Assembly: GCA_029959085.1 (NCBI GenBank)
Contig: JARWIR010000002.1
Coordinates: 45,318,233-45,382,232, forward strand
DNA length: 64,000 nucleotides
Direction of reading: 5' to 3'
Origin: Nemophila menziesii
Lineage: Eukaryota > Streptophyta > Magnoliopsida > Boraginales > Hydrophyllaceae
Position numbers and translations under genes: made by a program. Below the pieces are notes generated by a model. The model ran no database searches. It saw only the letters and a list, made by a program, of their open reading frames with translations, and was not told the DNA's origin. Position 1 is the stretch's first letter. Each line of letters opens with the position of its first letter. Below are positions 21,080 to 33,240 of the stretch, piece after piece.

Positions 21080-24000
21080 AATATTTACAGAAACAAAAAC
21101 TAGGCCTATGTGTTTCAGTTTTGCGAATGGAATGTCTTCGCTGATAGATTATTTTGGAAATTTTTTTTCACGTCTTTATACAATTCCTTTGTTTTTTGTA
21201 ATTGCAAAATATAACTAGTATATCGTAATTCTGTAATTTTTCTAACAAATAATTTGCAGTTTGATGTGTAAATTATAATCAAATAAATACATAAACATTA
21301 TGGATTGCGATAAAAAAGTTCTTAAGGAATTAGAATTAAATTTTTTATCATGTCTATAAATTGATTTATTTAGTAAAAATAATATGACTCTCTAGTGAGC
21401 AAATGATATGTTGGAGGAGACTTGTTTTGGGTAAGACCATCTCGAATATTAATTCACTTTTTGTTCTTTATATTATCATAAGTCGAGTCTAAAAGTAATC
21501 ACAAAATTATTTTGGCACATCAACTTTATTTCCTCTATTTCCATTACTCAATAACATTATTCAATATTCTACTATTCACTTGTCATTTGATTTTCAATTA
21601 TATTGTTTATTCTTTCATCTAAGGTCAATAGCGGGTCAGATAAACTTACTAAACCCTCTAGGTGCTCCAACCACTAAGTATGATTAAACTATCCCTATCT
21701 CTGGTAATGTCTTTCCATAATCTATTTAACGAGTCAGTGTATTGCATTGATCCAACCCTCCATAGTGTAACATTTATGACAACAAACACACACTATATTA
21801 AAACCTCTCACATTCTCCATAAACATATCACAAACATATCACAATCTTACAAAAATTCACACTTCCCTCTCCAAAATATTTTCAAACCAAAGTATTGAAC
21901 ACTTGTTGAATTCCCCTTCACCCACAGAAACTCAAATTTAAGTTTTTACTTAAAAAAATAAAACAAATATAGAGCAATACACAAATATAACCATTTCCAT
22001 GTCATCGACCATATTATATATATCCTAAATAATACTCGGTCAAGGTGAGAAAATGGTATTCAACTTATAAACATATCATCCTATAATTTGTTGTCTCGTA
22101 TTAGCCCATGATAATACACAAAAATGAAACTGCTCCAGCTATATACCCTACATGGGAGATAAAACCATCACCCAAGTTGTCCTTATATTATCTTCCAAGC
22201 GACGTGTCGTGTTCATCTTGGTATACCGGTTTATATCTATCAATCCTCAATTTTCTTTTGCCTTCCTTATTCAACTCACCCACGGATACATCAACACACA
22301 GTCTCTACCCAACACCAAACATTTCTTCACAACTGCCATTTGAGATCAAACTCCACCACCAATATAAATCCTACACCATCAACAAGAAGCTATTATCCAA
22401 GAACTAAAATTTTATGTAAATGTTAATTTGTTGTAAATAAAATTCTTAAAAACATCAAGACAAAACCTTATTTTAGATTTATATAAACACACTAATATTG
22501 TACCTTCAAATTCTTTTATCCACTTTCCTATTTTCTCGAGGTTTTCATACACTTTCAAAAATATTAAACATTTTAAGATTCTTTTTGTAAGTAAGTATCA
22601 ATTTATATTATAATGAAACAAATCAGTTTAACAAACAATTTATTGGGAAATAATTAATCCCAGTAACGCTCTAGTTAACTAAAACTACGTCGCCCCATTT
22701 TCTTAATGAGCACAAGTCTTGTTCATCTGGAGTTAACTAACTCGAATCGCTAATTTAGAATACTAATTCTAGGATAACAGTAAAAAGTATTACCCTCTGA
22801 TTAGTTCGGTTAATCTCGAGATAACATGGGGTTTACCTTAAATGAAAGTAGTAAAAAAATTCATAATATTCAACCTTTTTAGAATAAAATTTTTAGAATA
22901 ATATATGTATTACATATTACTAAGATCTATTTCGAACATACTACTAAGCAAAAAACACCTTTGATATATTACACATTTTTTAATTTGACACTAATAAAAT
23001 AAGATCTCGGCATCCTTTCGAGAATCTTGCTTGGTCCTTTCAAATAAATTTATATTAAAAAGAACGTAATCCTCAATAAAAATTAATATAATTTGAATAA
23101 AAGTATGCAATACATAAAATTAAAAATATCTCATAGTATTTCTAGGACATGAGATGTATAATTTAAAATAAGGATTAGGTTGGTAAAACCAAATATGTCT
23201 AATGAGATCAAATTTAATAATGAGATATTATATATGAAAAAAGTTATATAAGTTGAACTTTTTTTTTAATGTGAATTAAGGCATAAATGTTTGGGCTCTA
23301 TTTGGTAAAATTTTATTTTTCTCTTTTAGGTTAGGCTCGATTTAGTTGGACTCTTAATCTTGCTCAACCCTACTACATGAAAACCATACCCGCATAACAG
23401 ATCATTTTAAATTCTTTGACTCTTTAATTAGGCTCGGTTTGAATATTAATCTCATGTTGGGCTCAATCTTACATCACCCTAACCACTGAACAACAAAAGC
23501 TTATTTATTTAGTCATACATAACCCATTTTAATGGGTAATTGTTAATAATAAAATCCAATAATAAACTTATTAAACCAAACTTAAATCCATATAAGCCTG
23601 GTCACTAGACAGCATAGCTTAGATGTATACATCATAAGTCTAACCCTAACAAACGCTTACAACACCATTGCCGCAGCAGTCAGAATCTTAACTTTCCCCT
23701 CTTAAAACTTCAATCTTTAACATTTTAGCACTATAAGATCGAATTCTTTTGCAAATTTTTAACCACTGCAACCCAAATACCCTCGACAATCTAGTCCTTC
23801 CTCAAAATATTTTTTTAAAATGCGATTATTTCTTCAAATCCAAAAGATATCCAAAATATATATGAATAATCTATGGATTCCAATGTAGGATATTCATATT
23901 TGAGGTAAATAAATTTATAACTTGTTGTTTCTTTCAATCTAAATCATATATGTCTTTACTTCTTTTGGCCAAATATATTCGTAAAGATATATGTTTATTC

Positions 24001-24715
24001 ATCATCTTGTTTGAAAAGTGATTGTTTCTTTTAATCTATATGGTATAAGAAACAACTACAAATAAATTTTAAATTTTTTATTTTTAATTGAATGATTATG
24101 GAGATTTTTAACAAATTACCCAATTAAGGTTTGTCATGATATCTAATGAAGAGAAAATATGAAATTTTAGATGTATGTCATTTCACTCTTTTTTAACAAA
24201 ACTTAAAAAAGAAAAGATAGATCTCAAACTCAAGTCAGCAATTTTCATTTTGTTGTTATATTATATGTATGATTAAGTCTAAATTTGTATACTGTAAAAT
24301 TATTTATCTTCTAAATAATTATATCTCTGAGATCTTAAAAAAATTATTTGATTTTGTTTGGGGAAATATGAATTCTATGTATAGATTATATACACAAACA
24401 TATGGGGGTAGTGGTTAGTTTAATCTATAGTTAATTTTAAATTTTATACCACAAATAAAGATTTGATGGCAGATGATCTATAGAAAGTGTTGTAATTAAA
24501 CTTTTAAGAAGTAACTTTATTTAGATTTGTTGATAATTAGATGAATTATTCTAATTAAACAAATTCTATCAACTGAAGTTCATTAATAATGGTTCAAAAT
24601 CTAATTAGTACTAATGACATATTTTTTATTGTTTTTTAAAACAGATATACAAAGATCATTGGTCATGACATTTCAATATATAACAATATTTCATATATCT
24701 GGTAAGTCTTAATCT
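21080..24715. repeat. Module X, copy X3 (copy A)
   Basis: This is a diverged paralogue of 7,300-11,148 in the same orientation, lying directly after LINE remnant Z2 and before the SDE3-like fragment. The ~500 bp at about 22,495-22,996 is missing in copy B. Its short frames are not conserved with X1 and are not called. Confidence 0.8.
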
Positions 24716-24726
24716 CAAAAAGGAAG

Positions 24727-25172
24727 AATTGGTTGAATATTCTTCCCAATTGAGAATTTCCTCTTCTTTTTGTTGGGATACAAGGATATGATGAGCAGGA
24801 AAGCAATGAGCCCTCATGGTTTAACTGTATTGAGGTAAATAAAGTGGTTGATTTGGTCAAAAGACTGGCGATAAGAAGTACATGGCTATTAGAGAAGGAG
24901 ATAGGTGTAATAACTCTGTATCGTCAACAAGTGACTAAAATAAGAAGAGCTTGTGAAAGACTGTGTTTAATAAGGTTAAGGTTGGAAGAGTTGAGCGGGG
25001 CAAGAGAGAGAAGTTATTATCATGTCTATAGTTAGATCAATATGCGGATACAAGAAAGATGAACAAATTAAATCCCTTGGATTTATTACTAATCCAAGGA
25101 GGTTTAATGTTTCGTTACACTGGCTAAAACGCTACTTATTATTGTTAGTGATCCCCATATTTTGCATAAGAT
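24727..25172 (+). pseudogene. SDE3-like RNA helicase C-terminal fragment (copy A)
   Basis: The reading starts NWLNILPN and continues FPLLFVGIQGYDEQESNNP, matching the segment of SDE3/MOV10-type superfamily-1 RNA helicases before motif IV. Further on are EKEIGVIT.YRQQVTKI, then GFITNPRRFNV. In plants SDE3 acts with RDR6 in transgene and virus RNA silencing in cytoplasmic granules. Copy A has a stop replacing Arg (TGA at 24,751), frame breaks around 24,990-25,010, and a 2-bp loss in motif VI near 25,110. No P-loop or Walker B region is found nearby. Copy B (55,663-56,109) is better preserved. Confidence 0.75.
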
Positions 25173-25179
25173 AAAATTT

Positions 25180-25855
25180 CCTTTTATTTATTCATCTCTT
25201 TCATTTTCTAGAAATAAAATTTTATACATTATTTATAGAGTATTTTAGATTTCAATTGATATAATATGTACTTAATTAATTGTATTCTTCAACCATAAGA
25301 TAGAAAATTGTTAGTCTAACATGCAAAAACTGCTCATGAATATTATAAATTACAAATGTGTCATCTTTAATAACCTTAGAATACCTTAAAAGAAACCTTC
25401 ATATTGGCTATTAAGGGACAAGTTTTAGTGTAGGAGTTAAGTTACATTACTTAATCAACATAACAAATTGGTTAAAATATCCAAGTTCTCAACTTGTAAT
25501 CACGAAAATCAAAGTTAGATAATGAGCATGAGCTACTAGATAAGACATAGTAAATCTGAAAGAAGCCAAAAAAATTTACTTTGGGTACCTTTTTGTAACA
25601 AACATTTGTTTTTGATAAAGTTGTGATATTTGCTTTATCAGTTTCATGATAGACTTAATGTCTTTTTTTTTACTTTTGTTAATTATTCTTAAAAGCTGAA
25701 AGTACATATATATTGTCACGCTAATCAAATGTGTGAAGAAATATAAGTCGTTTGTTGATATATTTTGTTTAAAAGTGGTTTCAATTTTTATCCTTTTACA
25801 CATAAGGGCTATATTTTATAAAAAAAAGTAGGTTTACTAAAAAAATATGATTATT
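25180..25855. other. Module Y spacer (copy A)
   Basis: AT-rich DNA matching 56,115-56,820 in B, and more distantly 46,430-47,150 in B (for example 'taagatagaaaattg.tagtctaacatgcaaaaac'). The 75-codon minus-strand frame at 25,576-25,803 is broken in B and is not called. Confidence 0.55.
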
Positions 25856-25859
25856 AACT

Positions 25860-26062
25860 AGGGCCAGAGCGAGGACAACCCAAAAACCATGAACATGATT
25901 AGCAAAAAGTTTGAGGAGCCAATTGGGGTGGTGGGGTTAACAATTTTGGCAACCATGCATGAAGAAGATTCACAAGATACAATAATAAAAAAATAAAGAT
26001 GCAATCTTTTCTCAGTCGCCAAAACCATTAAATATCATATCCATGTTCAACTTAGTGGGTAG
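25860..26062 (+). pseudogene. Unrecognised exon-like fragment, broken (copy A)
   Basis: This is the counterpart of the longer open frame at 56,822-57,025 in B, where the text includes KKFEEPIGVVGLAILATMHE. In A an extra base after CCCAAAA and a stop (AAATAA) break it. The family is not recognised. Confidence 0.35.
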
Positions 26063-26316
26063 TTTTAATAATAGAACCATTAAGAAAATGTCAACTTGGA
26101 AAGAGATGGAGAAGTCCAGAAGATATACCCTGTAAAGAATATTAAAAAAAATACTAACTCATGTATATTTTGATGGTCAATTATTTGGGGTAACTATGTA
26201 ATTGAGGGGAACAACTGTGATATATTGGTACTGCGACTACTGGTTTGAGTTAAATATATTATGTATTTGTCCTGACAATTTCTTCACACTCTAGATAATG
26301 AAAACTTCATTTGTGG

Positions 26317-26424
26317 ATTCTGAAGAGCAAGCAATATATCAAAGATTTCGTTGAGCCGTTTACCTTAGAAGATGAGTGCTATGTTCCAGATGAAATTTTA
26401 AAAAGATTAGTTTCTGTTATATAA
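26317..26424 (+). pseudogene. C-terminal exon-like fragment (copy A)
   Basis: An open stretch reads KSKQYIKDFVEPFTLEDECY, then VPDEILKRLVSVI and a stop. It is conserved in B (57,280-57,387) with mostly conservative changes and no frame break over 36 codons. An AG (CTCTAG) precedes it by ~25 bp but is not in frame. The protein family is not recognised. It could be the last exon of the same captured gene as the piece at 25,860. Confidence 0.35.
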
Positions 26425-26633
26425 ATGTAAATTTTAAATGTAAAAATAGGATTTATTCATGTTCTTGTTAAAGAAATGTGATAATAAATGTAAAACAAGA
26501 AAACTTTATTTATCTTTGTTAAAATGTTTTGTTGTTAAATACTTTGAATTCATATCATGGTTAATGATGTGCTTGGAAAGTTGTTTGTTGGTACCTTAAT
26601 GAAACAAGTACAACTAATGTATAACTGGTGATC

Positions 26634-26684
26634 CAATGTATATGTGTATTCAATGTATATGTGTATTCAATGTATATGATTACA
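26634..26684. repeat. 17-bp tandem repeat, three units (copy A)
   Basis: CAATGTATATGTGTATT occurs at 26,634 and 26,651, followed by a third partial unit at 26,668. Copy B has only two units (57,597-57,630). Confidence 0.85.
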
Positions 26685-27039
26685 AGTCACCCCACTTGAA
26701 TTTCTCTTTTGATATTACATCCGAAACCAAACAAGAATCCTGGATGTGCCTATCATTGAAATAGTTTGTTAGAAGTATATATGATTGAGAATTGGTTAAA
26801 TTATGTAAAACAAGCGATGCATTAAAATGCTTTTAATATCGAATCCTAATAATGTCGTATCGAGTTAGAATATGACACTCATTAATACATGCTCATGGTT
26901 TTATGTTACATGCAACATTGTCAATAGTGTTACTTAATCCTCTTATTCTTAAACAGAATGATAACTCCATGGATTAAGTAATTGATATATATTAGAATTT
27001 GTTCTCGGGCTCAATTGATTCAATGCAGGGCATGGAAAT

Positions 27040-27728
27040 CGAAGGTTCAAACAAGCGCAGGAGTTAATATTAATAATCTTCATAAGGAGAGTAAAGGTGA
27101 CGAAGAAGAGCCACCAAATCACCTGTTATATATTGATGTTATTCGAGCCATCAAGGCACTATGCCTTCTTCACTAAAGGATGTAGCAGGATCAAGAACCT
27201 CAAAAGCAAGAAGTGAATGGCGCTAATAAAAGGCTTGACTTGTTCAATATGTGTGAAAATGAACCTCATCCAAATCCGACTACCCACAGCTCCTGTGCAC
27301 GGCGGAACAAATGCAAAATGGTTGTAGGGTATTTAAAATCTATTTGAGTACATCGTTACAATATAGGTTATACATATTTATCGAATAAAATGAATCAAAT
27401 TAGGGGTCCAAAAGGTCATATGAAATTAGTAGAGGTTGAGTATGGTTCTATCCTAGCAAATTTTGATAGCTTGGAGGACTACAATAGAATTATGATGGGA
27501 TTGTGGATGATACTAGATTGTTATTTAATAGTGAAAACATGGGACCCTTACTTCATGCATGCTTTCTCACGTAGCACTAGTGATAAAGACAGTTGCACAC
27601 CAATGAGAATAGTGTCACGGGATGACAACAATAGGTGTCCAGGAATTTTGATAATTCAACTAAAAGAATACCAAACAAGTGAAATCATAGAGAACCCGGC
27701 AGGTATCGTAATGTTTGTTAATGAATAA
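27040..27728 (+). pseudogene. LINE ORF1 remnant with DUF4283-like segment, Z3 (copy A)
   Basis: The 112-codon frame at 27,390-27,728 contains EYGSILANFDSLEDYNRIMM and then YLIVKTWDPYF. This corresponds to the DUF4283 (RNA-binding, RRM-like) domain of plant L1 LINE ORF1 proteins, where EDY.R....G PW....YL.V..WDP.F is the recurring pattern. Here Gly-Pro-Trp is degraded to GLW. The upstream part (27,040-27,300) carries fragments in other frames, including NPTTHSS..CTAEQMQN-like text. A stop (TAA at 27,726) cuts the frame where B reads on for eight more codons. ORF1 would coat LINE RNA. Confidence 0.55.
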
Positions 27729-28189
27729 GTGGCAGATAATGTTGCATTTTAAGGCAGTGATAAATGGAGTAGTGACACAGCTTTACAAGACCTTTTCTAT
27801 GATAATTTAGAGCACCCGAAACATGACCAGTCTTCTACCAAATTCCGTAATTGCACATAGTTCCACCTGTTCTCCCGGACTTGAATATTGTGTGTGCTCC
27901 ATAGGAGAAAAATGAAAAGATCTTGTAATCTTGATCGAGGGAGATGAGATTTCCGAGCTGATGGAAAAATGAGAGTGAGCATAGAACCGGCGCAGGGGTT
28001 GTCGTATTTCTGAATAGTATTAGTTTTCTCTATGTTTCCTTGATTGTGAGTAATTTTGCATTTCGGAGGATGGGGTTTTTCTGACCATCCAATCAATATT
28101 TTTTGTTAAAATTGTAGAGTATTCCAATAGTGTAAGACTCAAAAGAGAAATTAAGGAAAAATAGTGAGCCCTAAACCTCTCATTACTAT

Positions 28190-29830
28190 AGTTGTGGATA
28201 CTAAAGCCACTTATGAAGTACATGACCGAGAAAAAGTCCATCAGAATTCATGTGATTGTCTTTCGGGGGAATTGGATCCTAAAAAGTAGAAACGATATAT
28301 CTATTCAAATTTTACCAGCGAGTAAACAAGTTATTAATGTACATATATCTATAAGATCATATAGCCCTTGTATTTTATATGCAGTATATGTAAATCCATA
28401 GACGTGGATACTATGGAACGCTATAGAGACAAGTTAGAGTAACATACATGTACTGTGAATTATGACTTGAAATTTAATCAGATTAATTTCATTGAGGACA
28501 AGACGTGAGGTACTCCAGAATCAGATAGACACATGAGAAAATTTGAGAGATAGAGAAAACTTTAATGTTTTGGTGAAGATTGACATAGAGTGAGTCGTGG
28601 AACTTAGGGATGAAATAAATGAAGCAACATGATAAAGCCTACGGAAATGACAGTTGGTGAGATACGTTTCAAGACATAAAGGTTCATCAGCTCCCCACAC
28701 TCATTTACACCACCTTCGGATTATTATCAAGATTGCTCCTCTACCATTTAACAATAGCAAACGACATCAAATCTGTTTAAAAGTATCTTGGTATCCGACG
28801 AAGGATTCCGAGATTTCGTACTAAGCAAATGTGAGGAGTACACTTGGAGAATATTTAGAGAAAATGAGACGGAATTCATTGGCTTGGAAAAATGATAATT
28901 TTGGGTATATATTCCACAAGAAAAAAACCATTGACCCATATGGTAGGGATCCAAAATATATCACTAATTTTAGACAACAACTCCCTAGTGAAATTGGAGG
29001 CTAGGCGAAGTAAGGAATATGAGAGTTTTCTCGAGTAAGAGGAAAAACGCTAGTGCCAGTAAGCGCAATCATGTTGGATTCATTTAGGAGACAAAAATAC
29101 CAGATTTTATCATTTGACCATGTTAGTCCAAAAAGACAAGGCGGGGCGGCCGCAGATCAAGAACAACAATAATGAATGGCTTGAGGACGAAGATAATTAG
29201 AGAACATAGGTGAAGGAATTTTTTAGCACATTTTCTCGCTAGATGACACCACATTATTGTTATTTTCACGTCTTAATATGCCTACTTTAAAATCGGTTTA
29301 CATCCTGATTTTATGTGGAGGGTTACAAGTGAATTATTCGAGTAGCGATATTCCACATGAAACCCCACAAGGAATTGTGATGGGACAAAATGACAATAGG
29401 GTTGTATCAAAAGTGTTGGAAGATGGTCGGTCCTTAAATTTGTGATATGCCAAGACAGGCATTACATTATGGATTTTTTCCCGAGAGCGGTTATGGGCAC
29501 ATCCATACACTTATCTTGTAGGTAGAAAGTCCAGAGTTCATCACATAATTTTGACCAATTAGCCTTATTAATATGTGTTACAAGAGTTGTATAAAAGTAT
29601 TGGATAATCAGCTTCGTCCAATACTAGCATAACTGATAGGCCCATATAATAGAAGTTTTCTTCCAAATTTCCGGCGATCGACAACATCGTGCTAGTTAGT
29701 GAATCAGGTTATGTTATGAGGAACAAATAGGTCAGAATATACCAGTTAGTGTTATTGAAGTAACTGTGACTGGTTTGAGTAAATTACTATGTTTAAGTGA
29801 GGTGCTGAATTTGTAAGCATAAACTTGGTT
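28190..29830 (+). pseudogene. L1-type LINE ORF2 remnant, copy Z3 (copy A)
   Basis: The endonuclease-like part is at 28,190-28,401 (GNWILKSRNDISIQIL, KQVINVHISIRSYSP). The linker is at 28,690-29,210 (RNSLAWKNDNFG-type text, FHKKKTIDPYGRDPKYIT). RT-like text at 29,230-29,830 includes DNRVVSKVLEDGRS and the equivalent of RPILA..DNIVLVSE. Many stops and frame changes are present. It is paralogous to Z2 (19,085-20,700) and matched in copy B at 59,140-60,780. The upstream ORF1 remnant at 27,390 makes this the most complete LINE relic in copy A. Confidence 0.68.
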
Positions 29831-30199
29831 GAATAACAAGTAATAATAATTAGAGAAAAGATAAACTTTAGTAATGGTTTAGTTCAAAATTGTCTTGTGA
29901 TAACATGTCGATCCTTTGATTACAATGATTATACATGTATATAGACACTACTAAGACCACATTTACTCCCATGATCTCTTGCATGGTTGCGACATTTCGA
30001 TAAGTACTCTTTTGATTATTGAGGAGCATGCTTCTGGATTATGGTCACATCTGAAACCGATAATGGTCACGTCATTTAACCGTGGATCACGAGATGGCTG
30101 ATTATTATAAGGATCGTGGCTTGGTATTGCTTACTCCTTGAGTAGACCGAATATACTCCACAAAATCTTCTTATTACTACTTGTCCTTCATAATTATTG

Positions 30200-30630
30200 A
30201 GGTATTGTATGGATGATTTTTCACGAGCTACCCCTTTACTTGCACCTGAGGTCTAGCTGACATTTTCTCCCTATAAACTACCAATTTAATTTTGTAATTT
30301 CCTTCAGGGAGATACTAAAATTTTATGGTTCATGTCTAGATTAATTTTTCATCTCGTCTGACCACTGAAAAAGACGATTATTTGAGATTCCTTAACTCAC
30401 GTGGAAGTTTCCATGTCTAGATTATTCTATAATTCTTCTATACATGACTCGATCCTTTATTTACACTTTGTTTATAGTTTGAAATACTGATTTACATTCA
30501 CTTACTGCGAAAACTGTTCCAAAATCAAAACATCTCAACGAGAAAAATTCCGCTTCGGGTAGCTTGGATACCTTTGTTTTTATTCGCGTTTCTCATTTTC
30601 TGTAACATGGATAGAGAAACTTGACAAGAA
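30200..30630. other. Spacer after Z3, nothing recognised (copy A)
   Basis: Unique non-coding sequence, closely matched in B at 61,140-61,575. Confidence 0.55.
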
Positions 30631-30632
30631 TG

Positions 30633-30857
30633 CTACATAAATTTATTAACGAGGTGTCTCCAACGGAACATGAGGGTATCCCAAAGGGGATGTGACATGA
30701 TTATATCCTTGATGCGCCATTTGGATAAATCGAGAGGAGCTCCATCACCCAAGAACTTTATGGAGGTTATTTTACCTCTTTGCAAGAGGATTGCATCTCC
30801 CTTATTGTTTATTTTCCTTAAGAGGGAAGAGAGCAAAGAGGATGTTTCACTAACCAT
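30633..30857 (-). other. Conserved minus-strand ORF, unrecognised (copy A)
   Basis: A 74-codon frame includes LQRGKITSIKFLGDGAPLDL and KWRIKDIIMSHPLWDTLMF. It is open in both large copies (B: 61,580-61,804) with several substitutions. The opposite strand is also open in both (30,670-30,861; 61,617-61,808), so which strand once coded, if either, is uncertain. It lies close to the inner end of the inverted LTR remnant and might be a decayed internal part of that element. Confidence 0.3.
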
Positions 30858-31195
30858 CTGACAAGATCACTAGTTACGTCAAGATCATCTCCCGCCGCTT
30901 CATCTTAAAATCACGTGTCTCCTTCATTGATATCTTCATTTCTTTCTCTACCTCATATTACTTTAGAGAATACTTCTTTAGGGGTGTATTTGGTTCGAGA
31001 TTTCATAAAAGGTATTGAATTGTTCTTTTCTATCTCGCATGCTTTCTTTATACATTTCTTCAATAATTTTATGTTTTTAGTTGTCGGTCTATTCGACCCT
31101 CGTGTCCCTAGTAGAGATTGTGGTTTCCAAATTGGAAGGCATGGTGGATGGTGTCATCCCTCAAGGTGTGATTAATAAACCAACATTCGAGTTAG

Positions 31196-33240
31196 CTACT
31201 ACACTTAAGTGTACGGGTTGTTATCAAGTAATAAATAGGTAAGGAAGGAGGTGTATCGTTCTCCACAAATACTATAAGGTTAATTTATTTGTGTTTTATG
31301 GAAGTGTAGCGGACCCGAGTTGAATTTACAAAAGATAAATGGATATTTGTTTGTTTTTGTGAGACTGAGGGACTAAAAATCAATAATAATAATAATATTA
31401 ATAATAATAATAATATTAATAATAACAATTAAAATGAAAAGAACGATAATATAAGTAAAGGGGATGGATTGCAAATATATTAAGAACATGAGATGAGAAT
31501 ATAGCGAGGGAATACGCAAGTAATCACCGCTTGTTCTGGTTGTCCACTTTATTACTTTAAGGGAGAATTTAGTTCTACGCAATAGTTGGGATTCAATTCT
31601 CTCTCTAAATCCTTTATGGGTTGATAGGAAGCTACCAAACACCACTAGATACCTTTTATGATCTTACCTTACAAGTGATGGTAGACGCCTAAGGTTCTTA
31701 CCTTAACGACTATGTGGTTACTCATGATCTCCCGGTTAACTAATGAACACTAGACTCTTATGTGTTGTTTTGCGTAACCGAACCTCTCTTTAGGGAAAAA
31801 GTCATAATTACTAAGGTCGAATCACTACTTGTCTAGAGTAGGGTCTGAAAATTTAATGGTCTAACATATAACCAAAACATAAAAACAAAATTCATTTCAA
31901 TATATTAATCTCAAAATGCAACACATTGTAGTACTCGAAAGTTAGTTTCATATATTAAGCATTATCAAGCTATGAGATAATTTGTTCATAGTAAAAATAG
32001 TAAAAAATGTATGAAATTGCTAAAATCCTGTTTTAAATAAAAATAATAAGGTTTATTCGAGGAATCGATAATAAACAGTGAAGGTTAGAGGTGGAATGGT
32101 GCCGAAAATGGCTTATTCTTCCTTTAGCTCCAAGCGTGTCAAATTACATATATTAAATTCCCCAAAAAAATTTTAGGAAGTGTGGGCCCTATTTAAGTGG
32201 CTAAAATTAACCAAAAAATGTTTTCACCAAACATAGATAGGTTCGAGGCACCGTGGAAGCAATATCATTAAATTTGTCATCTTAACTCTGAATTGTGAAC
32301 CGTCAACTCTCACGTGATCCTAACTTAAAGTACAATCGTAAGCCCAAGGGCTTGCTCAGAATCCTAGCTTAACGCGTATGGTGACTCCATTAAGTCGACT
32401 TCAAAGTTTTGAAGGTAAATGCTTGTGATCTTTCACGGTGGTTTTTTTATCTTTTCACTACTTGACTTGGGGGGTTGCCTTGACTTCTTGACTTATATGC
32501 ATCATCAAGGGGTCTTTTATAAACCATGAACCTAAGAGGTTCACTTTGGGCACACAATTAATGCACAGAATCTCTACTAGTTACAAAATATTCAAAAGTA
32601 GATAAGAAATAAAAATATATCAAATATTAGGGAATAATCCCCAAATAGATCCAAAAACCCCCTAAGAAGCTGTCTCGTGGTGCAATTAATCTATCACAAA
32701 ACGTGATTCATCAAGACCCTGAAATCAAAGATTTGTCGTTCAACAAAATAAAAACTAAACTAGGGGCCTAAGTCCAACTAATCATCGAAGTATAAGGCAT
32801 AAAGAACTATCCTAAAACAATACCTAAACATGTCTCATGAAATAATGCCTAAGAATTAATCTACAAATATACAAATCATACAGATAATCAACACAATAAT
32901 ATTATCAGGTACAATTAGTTTCACAATGCAAGAAGAGATCGTTTTTACTTATTTCAAAACGGTGGACATAGGTTGTTCTCAGTCCTTTCACGTGGTCTAA
33001 TGGTCAACTCAACTACTCCCAATCTGTTCAATCGTTACTAAACAATATAACTATCAATCTTGAGGTCTAAAGATGTAGCGTAGGCTTAAGGTAGGGTGTG
33101 GTCTATTTGGGTAATTATGAGTGGGTTGTTGACCCTCTCCTCGCTATCCATCAACTAATCGTCCTAGAGCTTGATTTTACGCTCATAATCATGCTCACTA
33201 AACCTACCTGATGCCAAATCAAAGCATCCCCAAGTTCCAA
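31196..33240 (-). mobile_element. Inverted Athila/Tat-like LTR and spacer remnant (copy A)
   Basis: Read on the minus strand, the low-coordinate end shows GGAGAACGATACACC, TTATTACTTGATAACAACCC and GTACACTTAAG. This resembles the last ~100 bp of many plant Ty3 LTRs (...GATAC...TTACTTG.....GTACACTTGC). At the other end, near 33,070, the minus strand reads CCTTAAGCCTACGCTA, similar to the spacer phrase CCATAAGCCTACGCTA at 16,955 of the Athila element. LTR-length sequence without coding content lies between. No terminal pair or target duplication was found, so the boundaries are rough. Matched in copy B from 62,142 to the window end. Confidence 0.4.
31381..31432. repeat. (AAT)n-type microsatellite (copy A)
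   Basis: This is an interrupted AAT/ATT array. Copy B (62,322-62,396) is longer and has a different internal order, which indicates slippage after duplication. Confidence 0.9.

Noticed and set aside
30915..31175. 86-codon plus-strand ORF next to the inverted LTR remnant
   Set aside because: It is frameshifted in copy B and has no recognisable domain.
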